From Gorillibacterium massiliense (GTDB lineage: Bacteria; Bacillota; Bacilli; Paenibacillales; NBRC-103111): DNA of 53,448 bases. The position numbers were made by a program, and so were the translations under genes. Where the stretch lies: NCBI RefSeq assembly GCF_000455485.1, contig NZ_CBQR020000129.1, positions 1 to 53,448 on the forward strand. Reading direction: 5' to 3'. Under the pieces are notes generated by a model, which was not told where the DNA came from, made no database searches, and saw nothing but the letters and a program-made list of their open reading frames with translations. This document shows positions 23,798 through 31,030 of the stretch, piece after piece. Position 1 is the stretch's first letter. Each line of letters starts with the position of its first letter.

Positions 23798-25093
23798 TTA
23801 TTTTTTTAGAATACTGTCCCGTTGAGTAACGAAATTATGGATCGTCTTGTCTACATCCTGCTCCTGGAACAGGAAGAGATCCCTTTGCTCCATATAGGCC
23901 GTATTTACTTGATCGATTTGGGGAATCGGTTGATTGTCGATAACCGTATTTGCTTCAAAGAAGGCTCCGCTGCCTTGAAGGCCAGTTGCGGCAAGGAACG
24001 CTTTTTTCGTCTTGTCGTTGGAATATGCCGGCAGCACGCTGGAGTTAGCCATGATCAACTCCCCTTCTTCGCCTGCGGCAAATTGCACGAATTTGAAGGC
24101 GGCGTCCTGCTTCTTGCTGTTCGGATTGATCCCCATGAACGTGCTTAGGCCGCCGACGGAAGTCGGTTCCGCCGCCCCTTCGGGCTGCGGCATCACCGTC
24201 ATGTCAAAGTTGATATTCGTCTTGCCTACCTCGATGTCCGCTTTCAGCATGTTGATGGTCCATTCGCCATTGACGAGCATGGCGACGTTGCCGCTTTCAA
24301 ACTGCTTCAACCAATCGACGCTTTCTGCTTTCATTTGCTTATAGCTCATATGGGATTGATCTTTGTAAAAAATGCGGTCCTGGAAGTTGAGCCATTCCTT
24401 CACGTTGTCCAGGTTATCGTCGAGGATCGTGCTTCCCTTCTGAATGGCTTCCAGCGGGAAGAAGATCCAATCCGCATAGAATCCGCCCCATTGCTTGTCC
24501 GCTCCATCTCCCTTGGTCAACTGCTTAGCCAAATCCGCATATTGGTCCCAAGTCAATTGTTTCGGATATGCAATACCCGCCTTGTCAAGAATATCTTTGT
24601 TGTAGAACAGCGCATAAGCGGATGTTCGGTAAGGCAGTGCATAATACTTGCCGGCCGTAAGGGTACCCGTTATATCTTGAAGAATGGGTCCGTATGCACC
24701 GACGTCAAGGTTAGCCTGCTTGATCCGGTCGCTGATGTCGAGCAACTGTTTTTTTGAATAGTAGAGGCTGAGTCCGGCGCTTCCGTTGATGCTGTAGACG
24801 TCCACCGTCGAGCCGCTGGACAAGTTGAGCATCATCTTCGTATTGTATTCGTCGGAAGCATTGCTGATGGTATTCATGTGAACCTGCACATCGCTATTCG
24901 CCGCATTGAAAGCGTCCACAATCTTTTGCATGTAGCTTGCTTCATCGGTCCAGGTATAATATTCCAAAGTGACCTTTTCGCCGCCGCCCTGCGCACTTTG
25001 TTCGTCGGTTTTGGCTCCGGAAGCACAGCCCGCCATGATCATCGCAATAGCGGAAGTCGCGGCAATCGCCGCAGGCCATTTTCTTTTTCTCAT
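23798..25093 (-). CDS. Sugar-binding lipoprotein of ABC transporter
   Basis: 431-aa extracellular solute-binding protein family 1. The N-terminal signal ends in a lipobox (IMAGC, cysteine near residue 23), so it is lipid-anchored outside the membrane and delivers sugar to the two permeases. The conserved GGLSTFMGINPNSKKQDAAFKFVQF segment of CUT1 binding proteins is present. The ribosome site is AGGAGGGG. It is the first gene of the operon, diverging from the two-component genes. Confidence 0.93.
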   Translation of the reverse strand: MRKRKWPAAIAATSAIAMIMAGCASGAKTDEQSAQGGGEKVTLEYYTWTDEASYMQKIVDAFNAANSDVQVHMNTISNASDEYNTKMMLNLSSGSTVDVYSINGSAGLSLYYSKKQLLDISDRIKQANLDVGAYGPILQDITGTLTAGKYYALPYRTSAYALFYNKDILDKAGIAYPKQLTWDQYADLAKQLTKGDGADKQWGGFYADWIFFPLEAIQKGSTILDDNLDNVKEWLNFQDRIFYKDQSHMSYKQMKAESVDWLKQFESGNVAMLVNGEWTINMLKADIEVGKTNINFDMTVMPQPEGAAEPTSVGGLSTFMGINPNSKKQDAAFKFVQFAAGEEGELIMANSSVLPAYSNDKTKKAFLAATGLQGSGAFFEANTVIDNQPIPQIDQVNTAYMEQRDLFLFQEQDVDKTIHNFVTQRDSILKK

Positions 25094-25358
25094 GTTAACC
25101 CCTCCTGATTTGGTGATGTCACCATCGTAACGGAAGAATGCAATCCGCAGAAGGTTGATCTTTCATCAACGGTTAGCGACTGGGATACGAGATGATGATA
25201 TGACCCATCCACAATTACCCGAGATCCCGCAATCTTTTGTTGTAATGTTTCCAAAAATAGAGTTTATGAAATTTCAACCTTCCTTTCTCAAGACAGGAGA
25301 ATTACAATAAATGAAATTGGGCATTAATAGGCAGCCTGATTCAAAGGATTGAGCATCC

Positions 25359-26885
25359 ATGTTTATCTTCTCGATGTTCGTTTTGTTTATCGCGATTGCC
25401 ATCTTCTGTCTCACCCAGCAAAAATATACCAGGGCGACTCTATTCATGCTGTTCATGGGGTTGTCTTTTTTGCTTGTCGTCAGCGATATCATCACGTACA
25501 TGGCCAAAGACGCCTATAATTACGGCAGCTTATACGATTACTTCGGAGTCAGCCGGAAAGTCCAAAACCAGTTGATGTTCCTACCCGTTACCCGTTACAC
25601 GCTCATTCGCATTCATACCCTTTTCTCAGTGTCGTTTCTCTATACCGGGCTGTGCTCGGCTATATTTTTCGCCTTCAACGGGATCCGGAAATGGAACCGG
25701 CTTATCCTGCTTCTCTTGGCGGTGCCCTGCGTGGTACAAGTCATAGCGTACGACCCCGCCTTTTATACTCGCCTGTATTTCAGGCTTTATCCTGCTTTCG
25801 TATCGTCCCGGCAATTCATTGCCACTTATGAGTCGTTTCACCGGATATCCTTAATTCTCAATACACTGTACATCGTCGCGGGAAGCGCCCTACTCCTATA
25901 CGCGCTGTTCGACGCGCCGAAAATGCGCCAAATCCGCAGCAATATCGCGATGATTCTCATCAGCTTCCTGTCGCTTCAAGGCATGTACTACTACATCAAC
26001 TTCTGGGCGCCGGACGTTATGATCAACGTTTCGAAAGCGGCGAACTTCATCCGTTTCAAGCCGATCAATCTGGTGGGCAACCCGTCCATGTACGCGCTGC
26101 TTCCTTATATCTCAGCCTTTTGCTTGTTTATCAGCCTTTACGGCATCTATAAGTACGCCCGAATCCAAAACCGGATCAAAAACCAGGAAGCCGTCATTTC
26201 CCGTAATATTGACTCCGCGGTGCTGACCTCCCGGGTGTTCAGCCATTACATGAAAAATGAATTGCTTGCAATCATGGCGCAAACGGAATTTATCGAGGAC
26301 ATGTGCAAGGAGTCCCCCGCCGTAGTAGAGGAGATCCATGTCATCGAGCAGCGCTGCCGCAATATCTATGACCGGCTGGATGTCATCCATCAGAAAACCT
26401 TAAGGTCCAGAATGGAGCTGCAGCCCGTCTCTCTCCACGAGCTAATTGAGAAAGCCCTCGGGGAGTTGACCGTGGAGCTGAAGCAAATGTACGTTCACTA
26501 TGAGCGAAGCCCGCAGCAGTTGATGATCATGGCCGACCCGGAATACTTCACCCAGGTTATAGAGAATCTTCTGTCCAATGCCGCGGACGCTTTGAAGCAT
26601 GTTCCTGAGAAATCGAGAAGGATTGATGTGGAGACCAACGTCAAAAACAAATGGGTGGAGCTTACCGTGCGGGATAACGGAATAGGCATTGCCAATGAAC
26701 ATCTGGAAGAGATTTTCCAGCCCTTCTTCTCTTCCAAGCCTACCGCTACAAACTGGGGAATCGGCCTGTCTCTATGCCATGCCATCATCTCGACCCATGG
26801 GGGAAGAATCACTGCGGCCAGCAAAAAAGGGGAAGGCAGTTCATTCCATATCGTCATGCCGCTCTTTCGGACGATCAAGAATTAG
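25359..26885 (+). CDS. Membrane sensor histidine kinase
   Basis: 508-aa kinase. The N-terminal half has about seven or eight hydrophobic helices, and the C-terminal half is the kinase: histidine box with His near residue 296 (FSHYMKNELL), N-box (ENLLSNAADAL), G-boxes (DNGIGI and WGIGLSLCH). The phosphoacceptor region differs from the canonical HELRTP form. It diverges from the mannoside operon and is followed 14 bp later by its response regulator, so it may sense the sugar or envelope state and control that operon. The ligand is unknown. Confidence 0.88.
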   Translation: MFIFSMFVLFIAIAIFCLTQQKYTRATLFMLFMGLSFLLVVSDIITYMAKDAYNYGSLYDYFGVSRKVQNQLMFLPVTRYTLIRIHTLFSVSFLYTGLCSAIFFAFNGIRKWNRLILLLLAVPCVVQVIAYDPAFYTRLYFRLYPAFVSSRQFIATYESFHRISLILNTLYIVAGSALLLYALFDAPKMRQIRSNIAMILISFLSLQGMYYYINFWAPDVMINVSKAANFIRFKPINLVGNPSMYALLPYISAFCLFISLYGIYKYARIQNRIKNQEAVISRNIDSAVLTSRVFSHYMKNELLAIMAQTEFIEDMCKESPAVVEEIHVIEQRCRNIYDRLDVIHQKTLRSRMELQPVSLHELIEKALGELTVELKQMYVHYERSPQQLMIMADPEYFTQVIENLLSNAADALKHVPEKSRRIDVETNVKNKWVELTVRDNGIGIANEHLEEIFQPFFSSKPTATNWGIGLSLCHAIISTHGGRITAASKKGEGSSFHIVMPLFRTIKN

Positions 26886-26899
26886 GGGGATGAAACGAA

Positions 26900-27631
26900 G
26901 TGAGCGACGTTATCAAAGTGCTTATCGTGGAAGACGACAACTTAATCGCCAAGCGTTATCAAATGATCCTCGGCAAAGACCCGCAAATCGAGTTTATAGG
27001 CAGAGCTGCTAGCGGGTACGAAGGGACGATGCTTGCCGCGCTATATCGGCCAGATATCATCCTGATGGACATCGAGTTGGAAGACAAAGAAGCCGGACTC
27101 AGGGCCGCTTCCGAAATTTTAACCTATATGCCCGATATCAAGATTCTGATGCTCACCGTCTGCGAGACGGACGATATGGTGTTTCGTGCCTTTGAAATGG
27201 GCGTAACTAATTACTTGTTGAAGAACATGTCGGCAGATGCGATTCTCGACTCCGTCAAGGATGCCTATTACGGCATGCCTTCGCTCCATGCCAACATCGC
27301 CGGCAAGATCACCCGGGAATTCAAACGAATCAAGACGGTGGAGGACAGCTTGCTTCGCAACTTCCATCGCTTGACCATGCTGACCCCGACGGAATTGGAG
27401 GTGCTGGACCTGCTGATGAAGGATTATACCCGCAGCGAAATTTGTAAGCAGCGCCATGTGGAGCCTTCCACATTGAAGTCGCAAATCCACAGCATTATTA
27501 AGAAATTTGAAAAAGACAGTGTACAGGATGTGATCGCTATCCTTCGTGAACTGCACATCCCCGAGATCCTGGCTCAGCGGAAAGGGAGTCTTCCGATGTC
27601 CGGTGACTCGGGTTCGGGTCTTGAAACCTAA
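26900..27631 (+). CDS. NarL/LuxR-type response regulator
   Basis: 243-aa regulator with a receiver domain (ED pair near residue 11, phospho-acceptor D57 in ILMDIEL) and a C-terminal LuxR-like helix-turn-helix (LTPTELEVLDLLMKDYTRSEIC). The start is GTG 26900, with AGGGGGAT upstream. It is the partner of the kinase just upstream. Most Paenibacillus sugar ABC loci use an AraC-type regulator instead, so this pairing is unusual for such a locus. Confidence 0.9.
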   Translation: MSDVIKVLIVEDDNLIAKRYQMILGKDPQIEFIGRAASGYEGTMLAALYRPDIILMDIELEDKEAGLRAASEILTYMPDIKILMLTVCETDDMVFRAFEMGVTNYLLKNMSADAILDSVKDAYYGMPSLHANIAGKITREFKRIKTVEDSLLRNFHRLTMLTPTELEVLDLLMKDYTRSEICKQRHVEPSTLKSQIHSIIKKFEKDSVQDVIAILRELHIPEILAQRKGSLPMSGDSGSGLET

Positions 27632-27647
27632 TAAACGTGGCCAAACC

Positions 27648-27703
27648 AAAAAAAGACAGGATATCTTGCGGGGATGATCCCATAAGATTTTCCTGTCTTT
27701 TTA
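27648..27703. terminator. Bidirectional terminator after the two-component genes
   Basis: AAAAAGACAGGA pairs with TCCTGTCTTTTT, with further ATCTT/AAGAT and GGGAT/ATCCC pairing inside. A-rich and T-rich flanks allow function on both strands. Confidence 0.85.
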
Positions 27704-27719
27704 TGAACATATGTCCCTT

Positions 27720-28007
27720 TCATCGAAATACTCTTGTCACATGCCCTCCGCAGCCGCATTCGTCGACATAACGCACTTCCCTTACCGCGATGCGCTCCTC
27801 ACTTAGCCTGCTCATCAGTTTGGGAATGAAATCATCCAGCGGATTTCCGAAGCAGCCAGGGGTTATCAGATTGACATAATAGCCGGAAGCCGTACTCTTC
27901 ACCGCATCCAGAGCGGCAGGGATGAGCTCGAGCGGATTTTGTTCGTAATAGTCATCCTCCAAATTGATGGACCAGTCGTTAGCTTTTATTTTCCGAATCA
28001 CTTCCAC
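27720..28007 (-). CDS. CGCGG-type protein, possible radical-SAM-modified RiPP precursor
   Basis: 95-aa protein ending in DECGCGGHVTRVF (C84, C86). This tail matches a family I know as CGCGG putative rSAM-modified RiPP proteins; the assignment rests on memory of that motif. The rest is a small alpha/beta-like domain with one further cysteine, C52, in TPGCFGNP. No radical SAM enzyme is encoded within this window, so any modifying partner would be elsewhere. The start is GTG 28007 with GGAGG 9 nt upstream. A degraded copy of its 5' part lies at 29367-29437. Confidence 0.7.
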   Translation of the reverse strand: MEVIRKIKANDWSINLEDDYYEQNPLELIPAALDAVKSTASGYYVNLITPGCFGNPLDDFIPKLMSRLSEERIAVREVRYVDECGCGGHVTRVFR

Positions 28008-28331
28008 TTCATCATTCCTCCTTTACCCGCATTCTTTTTGACCCATTTCAGCATCGGTAGACCAATTGATGTTTTGGAATCAATGAAACTACCTAATATT
28101 TTGAGTATTTTATTCAGTTTTAAGATAACTGATAATACTTCAAGATCGTCTTCCACATACAGACTGGCTGGCGGCAAGTTCCCACTAAGAGAGGAGATTG
28201 TTATGAGAGTTTGCGTTTATTGATACTCAACTGTCTAATAACTGGATTGTTCAGCGCCACACTAATCAATGCTTTTACTCTGGTCCCTACGATCAAACCT
28301 ATAAAATCCAAGAAGACAAGGAGCGACACGG
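28008..28331. other. Gap with a minimal 6-codon ORF
   Basis: This stretch holds no normal gene. At 28203-28223 a good ribosome site (GAGAGGAG) precedes ATG and a six-codon ORF, MRVCVY, ending TGA. It might be a leader peptide for the downstream Nudix gene or chance. The left edge carries the ribosome site of the CGCGG gene. Confidence 0.3.
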
Positions 28332-29282
28332 ATGACACCGAATATTGAAATCGTAAAAGAAGAGGTTTTATCTAACAATTGGTACGTGTTAAAGAAGATG
28401 ACCTTCAAGTATCAAAAAGGCGACGGCAGTTGGGAAACGCAAGCTAGAGAAGCGTACGACCGAGGCAATGGCGCCACCATTCTGCTGTATAACAGAGAAA
28501 AGCAAACCGTCATTTTGACCCGGCAATTTCGGATGCCTACTTTTTTGAATGGAAACAAAACGGGGATGCTGATCGAGGCTTGCGCCGGGCTGCTGGATAT
28601 GGACTCGCCTGAGGACTGCATTCGCCGCGAAACAGAAGAAGAAACCGGATACCGAGTGACCAACGTTCGCAAGGTTGGAGAAGCTTACATGTCCCCCGGG
28701 TCGGTTACGGAAATATTGTATTTCTTTGTAGCGGAATATGCCTCTCATATGCTTACCGGTCATGGCGGAGGCGTAGCTAAAGAACAAGAAGAAATCGAAG
28801 TGCTCGAGCTGTCGTTCGGGCAAGCGATGCACATGGTGGAAACCGGCGAGATCCGGGATGCGAAAACAATTATGCTGCTTCAGTACGCCCAACTGCATGG
28901 ATTACTTCAGCTCGAGAACAAGCCTCAGCATATTTTAATTGCTGGACCTTATCGCTCCAACACTGGAGATGATCCGGTCCTAATCGAGGCCAATATGCGG
29001 CTGATGAACGAAACAGCCCTGCGCGTTTATGAAATGGGACATATGCCGGTCCTCGGTGAATGGTACGCCCTTCCACTGATGAAAACGGCTGGGTCGTGCA
29101 GAATTGGCGACGAGATATTCGACCGGCTGTTTCACCCATCGGCAGTTCGCCTGTTATCTCATTGCGACGCTGTTCTTAGAATTGGAGGCCCTTCAAAGGG
29201 CGCTGATGAAATGGTAGCAATCGCTATAGCCAAAGGAAAAATGATATACCTTGAGCTTGATGATATTCCAGTTCTGGTTTAG
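28332..29282 (+). CDS. NudK-like Nudix hydrolase fused to a DUF4406-like domain
   Basis: 316-aa two-domain protein. Residues 1-195 closely resemble NudK, the GDP-mannose pyrophosphatase: [16 protein letters not shown] then TEEETGY form the Nudix box, and [13 protein letters not shown] and [14 protein letters not shown] also match. The first Nudix glutamate position is Ser92 here, though REU-EE is kept. Residues 199-316 ([10 protein letters not shown] and [14 protein letters not shown]) look like DUF4406, a fold related to nucleoside 2-deoxyribosyltransferases. NudK itself stops before this second domain. The start has AAGGAG. A GDP-mannose substrate is inferred. Confidence 0.8.
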   Translation: MTPNIEIVKEEVLSNNWYVLKKMTFKYQKGDGSWETQAREAYDRGNGATILLYNREKQTVILTRQFRMPTFLNGNKTGMLIEACAGLLDMDSPEDCIRRETEEETGYRVTNVRKVGEAYMSPGSVTEILYFFVAEYASHMLTGHGGGVAKEQEEIEVLELSFGQAMHMVETGEIRDAKTIMLLQYAQLHGLLQLENKPQHILIAGPYRSNTGDDPVLIEANMRLMNETALRVYEMGHMPVLGEWYALPLMKTAGSCRIGDEIFDRLFHPSAVRLLSHCDAVLRIGGPSKGADEMVAIAIAKGKMIYLELDDIPVLV

Positions 29283-29320
29283 TCTTAAGCGACCGGCGAA
29301 AGCAATATTTCGCTACAAAA

Positions 29321-29365
29321 GGGCTGTTCTGAGGAGCTGCAGATAACTCAGAACAGCCCGATTTA
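29321..29365 (+). terminator. Terminator after the NudK-like gene
   Basis: A perfect 13-bp stem (GGGCTGTTCTGAG/CTCAGAACAGCCC) is followed by GATTTAG. The short T-tract makes it a moderate terminator. Confidence 0.65.
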
Positions 29366-29366
29366 G

Positions 29367-29437
29367 TTCGAGCGGATTTTGTTCGTAGTAGTCATCCTCC
29401 ATTACCCGTGTTCTTTGTGACTCATTTTAGCATCGGA
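29367..29437 (-). pseudogene. Remnant of a second CGCGG-gene copy
   Basis: About 35 bases matching 27928-27961 (the DDYYEQNPLEL-coding part) are joined directly to about 35 bases matching 28022-28056 (upstream region). The intervening start and first codons are missing. The two parent breakpoints both lie at a TCATCCTCC/TCATTCCTCC short repeat, consistent with deletion between direct repeats after a local duplication. Confidence 0.75.
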
Positions 29438-29488
29438 GGAGTAACGGCTGAGTGACCGGCGTCACCAACTCATGGAATATTACCGCCA

Positions 29489-29521
29489 AAACAAAAAATA
29501 CCTTCAGTAAACTGAAGGTAT
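29489..29521 (-). terminator. Terminator after tRNA-Leu
   Basis: ATACCTTCAG/CTGAAGGTAT, a 10-bp perfect stem with a 4-nt loop, is followed by TTTTTTGTTTT on the minus strand, just downstream of the tRNA. Confidence 0.85.
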
Positions 29522-29533
29522 TGATTTTATGTA

Positions 29534-29620
29534 TGGTGCGGTCAAGAGGACTTGAACCTCCACGTCATTGCTGACACTAGAACCTGAATCTAGCGCGTCT
29601 GCCAATTCCGCCATGACCGC
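29534..29620 (-). tRNA. tRNA-Leu (anticodon CAG)
   Basis: An 87-nt cloverleaf: acceptor GCGGTCA/TGACCGC, discriminator A and encoded CCA. The anticodon stem CTAGA/TCTAG encloses TTCAGGT, giving anticodon CAG. A long variable arm (GTGTCAGCAATGACG region) and GGTTCAAGTCC in the T-arm are typical of leucine tRNAs. Confidence 0.95.
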
Positions 29621-29828
29621 ATTTTGTTTGCCGCTTCACTTGTTACTGTTTGGCGACAAAAAATAATATATCATGAAGAATAGGGACTTGTCAAACATCT
29701 TTTTTTCAGCTGATAAATGCAATTGTTTATCATTTTTTCAGAAAAACGTACATTTGTTCTCATTTCACTTGCGGTTGGTAAACATTTGTAATACAATGGA
29801 AACAAATATACGAACGGAGGTTCGGCCC

Positions 29829-30227
29829 ATGGCAATGAATGCAATTGATCTCTCCCGCCCCCCTGTCCCAACTGCCGCTGAGAAGCATCTGGTCAAGCAA
29901 TACGTGCTTCTTCCCGTTTTGCTGACGATTCTGCAGCGGGATATGGATGCCATCGGCCAATCTTCTTTGCGTATCAGTCTCCCCCACATACAAGTCATCC
30001 AGCGGATGATGGATTCCATTAAGGAGGATCTCATTCGCGTCAGACAAAGCCTGGGCCGGGCAGGCATCCGCATTTATACGGAGAAGAAGAACGCCAATGG
30101 CGTAACTTGCAAGTTCATCTGCCGCGGGTATCATGAAACCGTCGCATTAAGCCGTGAGGATACCCGTTCAGAAGTCAGTAGGATGGCGAACAAATATGCC
30201 GGCACCCCTTCATCATCTGCTAGTTAA
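29829..30227 (+). CDS. Small conserved protein, possibly YhjD-like
   Basis: 132-aa protein with no signal peptide or membrane helix. Two segments, YVLLPVLLTILQRDMDAI and IKEDLIRVRQSLGRAGIRIY, recall Bacillus YhjD, a protein of unknown function; this is tentative. A basic central helix and YTEKKNANGVTCKFICRGYHE follow. ATG 29829 was chosen because GGAGGTT lies 6 nt upstream; the reading frame is open further upstream without a ribosome site. Confidence 0.6.
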   Translation: MAMNAIDLSRPPVPTAAEKHLVKQYVLLPVLLTILQRDMDAIGQSSLRISLPHIQVIQRMMDSIKEDLIRVRQSLGRAGIRIYTEKKNANGVTCKFICRGYHETVALSREDTRSEVSRMANKYAGTPSSSAS

Positions 30228-30268
30228 GGCGTTAAGATTAGCTTTCTTCCCTTGCTCGTCTCCGCCAT

Positions 30269-30493
30269 TCAATCATGTTCCGACAATCCAGGCTTTCTCG
30301 CCTCATCCCAAGGCTGGAACGTATAGCTGCGTTCAAGCTTCACCAGCTTGCGATTTTGCTTTCGGATCAGAACATGCTCATCGCCCCAGGCCATGACGAT
30401 GCCTTTTACATCGTTGGCTTCATCCGCATCCCGAATCACCCGCACCTTTGTCCCTTCCAGGCGGAAACGATCCAATTCTTCGTCGCTGATCAT
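30269..30493 (-). CDS. Small hypothetical protein
   Basis: 74-aa acidic-to-neutral protein beginning MISDEELDRFRLEGTKVRV. The pattern of a short N-terminal helix and beta segments (KVRVIRD, KGIVMAWGDEHVLIRK, RKLVKLER) suggests an SH3-like or KOW-like barrel, but no family is recognised. AAGGAGG lies 9 nt upstream of the ATG. It is convergent with the preceding gene. Confidence 0.6.
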   Translation of the reverse strand: MISDEELDRFRLEGTKVRVIRDADEANDVKGIVMAWGDEHVLIRKQNRKLVKLERSYTFQPWDEARKPGLSEHD

Positions 30494-30666
30494 CTATCGC
30501 ACCCTCCTTGCTCTTTTATCCTTGCTATGTGATGGCTTGTCTTTTCTCAAGCCCCTTCTATTATCCCGTTATCCGCTTAAGCAAGCAAGTTCACTCCGTC
30601 GGAATCAAACGAATACATAATTCCTCTCCACACTATGCCATAAATAAATATAACCATTTACGCCCG

Positions 30667-30695
30667 TTGACTTGGGATCATCCCGTGGTTATGAT
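30667..30695 (+). promoter_or_regulatory. Promoter of the ncRNA upstream of the MutS2-like gene
   Basis: TTGACT (30667-30672) and TATGAT (30690-30695) with a 17-bp spacer, a near-consensus housekeeping promoter. The start is expected at about 30702. Confidence 0.75.
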
Positions 30696-30701
30696 TGACC
30701 T

Positions 30702-30919
30702 ATCCTATACTAAAGGGGAAATTTTGATGTCGGTGCGTACTCTTAACCTGTGAGCTTCATATCGTTGACCTGAATCGTGCGACTGCATTTCCGGCGTAAT
30801 TAGCTGGGTTTGTTTCCTGTACGCTTCTTTCCGTCAACGTTCACGGTTAAGAACTGCGAACATCACCCCGCCGGGAATCCGCCCGTGGAGATGAAGCCGT
30901 GCTGCCGCACGGCTTTTTT
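30702..30919 (+). ncRNA. Candidate structured ncRNA (about 218 nt, rod-shaped)
   Basis: No ORF with a ribosome site is present, yet there is a strong promoter and a perfect terminator (AGCCGTGC-TGCC-GCACGGCT then TTTTTT). Distant segments pair: GGGG with CCCC, TGATGT with ACATCA, TCTTAACC with GGTTAAGA, and CGTTGAC with GTCAACG, all nested. This gives a long rod with internal loops, an architecture like 6S RNA. It could also be a regulatory leader for the MutS2-like gene. I do not recognise a known riboswitch consensus. Confidence 0.55.
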
Positions 30920-30944
30920 ATTTCCGCCCGCGTGATTTTTCTCC

Positions 30945-30983
30945 AGGCAAAGATGACGCTGTCGCGTTCTCTTTGCCTTTTTT
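30945..30983 (+). terminator. Second terminator ahead of the MutS2-like gene
   Basis: AGGCAAAGA/TCTTTGCCT stem followed by TTTTTTC. It is 48 bp before the MutS2-like ATG, so transcripts from the ncRNA promoter meet two terminators before the gene. Confidence 0.75.
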
Positions 30984-31030
30984 CATGCCCAGATTTCAAA
31001 ACTCAACCATCATTTGAAAGGAGCAAACCC

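Noticed and set aside
25094-25358. Catabolite repression or regulator site between the mannoside operon and the kinase gene
   Set aside because: I looked for a palindromic cre-like site and found no convincing match; nothing else clear was seen in this gap.
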